From NCBI GenBank assembly GCA_014879835.1, contig JACSRJ010000291.1:1-50906 (forward strand): 50,906 nucleotides of DNA, written 5' to 3'. This DNA is from Anaerolinea sp. (GTDB taxonomy: Bacteria; Chloroflexota; Anaerolineae; Aggregatilineales; UBA2796). The notes beneath the pieces are model-generated. The model was not told the DNA's origin, made no database searches, and was given only the letters and a program-made list of their open reading frames with translations. Positions 50,827-50,906 of this stretch are shown in pieces (position 1 is the stretch's first letter; each line of letters opens with the position of its first letter). Made by a program: the position numbers and the translations under genes.

Positions 50827-50906
50827 TTACCCTCATGCCCCCTGCGCCCACGACCGCTGCGCGGTGCCCGCCCGCACGCGGTAGAAGGGGGAATCAGATT
50901 CTTGAG
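50827..50906 (+). repeat. Family A intergenic repeat, copy 4, cut by window end
   Basis: It starts TTACCCTCATGCCCCC, then ACGACCGCTGCGCGGTGCCC (hairpin), GTAGAAGGGGGAATCAGATTCTTGAG, matching the first half of copies 1 and 3. The 3' half lies beyond the window. The gap 50754-50826 shows no gene. Confidence 0.6.

Noticed and set aside
1-50906. CRISPR array, tRNA or rRNA genes, prophage or insertion sequence
   Set aside because: No regularly spaced direct repeats, no cloverleaf or rRNA sequence, and no transposase, integrase or phage structural gene were recognised by eye. A tRNAscan or HMM search would be decisive.

Overview
The window looks like a chromosomal stretch of a Chloroflexota bacterium, most likely Anaerolineae-like. 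This is inferred from overall style: several CUT1 sugar ABC operons without their own ATPase, GH31/GH99-type glycosidases, a membrane-anchored TIR-STAND-WD40 giant, two HU paralogs and GC-rich hairpin repeats between genes. No rRNA, tRNA, CRISPR array or transposase was found, and taxonomy cannot be proven from the sequence alone.

Layout. 1-843 is gene-free and repeat-rich. 844-4001 holds a radical SAM enzyme of unknown substrate and an orphan nucleoside/BMP-type double ABC ATPase. 4050-6574 (minus) is a hisZ-like/hisG pair overlapping by ATGA. 6886-7592 is a VapB/VapC-like toxin-antitoxin pair and 7913-9166 a GT1 glycosyltransferase. 9640-12830 (minus) is sugar ABC operon 1 (binding protein, two permeases), divergent from a response regulator (13361-14125).

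14193-24419 (minus) is a glycan-use locus: sugar ABC operon 2, an apparently intracellular GH31, an exported GH31 and a Tat-exported GH99/GH71-like protein. Its divergent regulator (24649-25800) is a LacI-family protein with two DNA-binding headpieces in tandem. A 22-bp perfect palindrome lies between divergent sigma70-like promoters. 25891-30874 (minus) is sugar ABC operon 3, AglEFG-like and headed by its own LacI regulator, with a strong promoter and a LacI-type operator upstream. All three binding-protein/permease junctions carry a strong hairpin, and none of the operons encodes an ATPase, so a shared MsmX/MsiK-type ATPase elsewhere is inferred.

31409-37509 (minus) is a two-gene unit: a 1650-residue EAD-like/TIR/nSTAND1/TM/WD40 protein and a small exported SH3-like protein. 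37849-41653 has two HU genes bracketing an isoaspartyl peptidase-MFS-SDR operon. 42374-44149 holds a divergent pair, an endonuclease IV-like TIM barrel (GTG start) and an M50 membrane metallopeptidase. 44454-50753 is a complete single-module fully reducing type I polyketide synthase (KS-AT-DH-ER-KR-ACP, no thioesterase), after which the window ends inside a repeat.

Intergenic gaps carry related GC-rich palindromic repeats, including a family of about 165 bp seen four times. The most unusual items are the TIR-STAND-WD40 unit, the tandem-headpiece LacI regulator with its palindrome, the lone reducing PKS and the repeat families.
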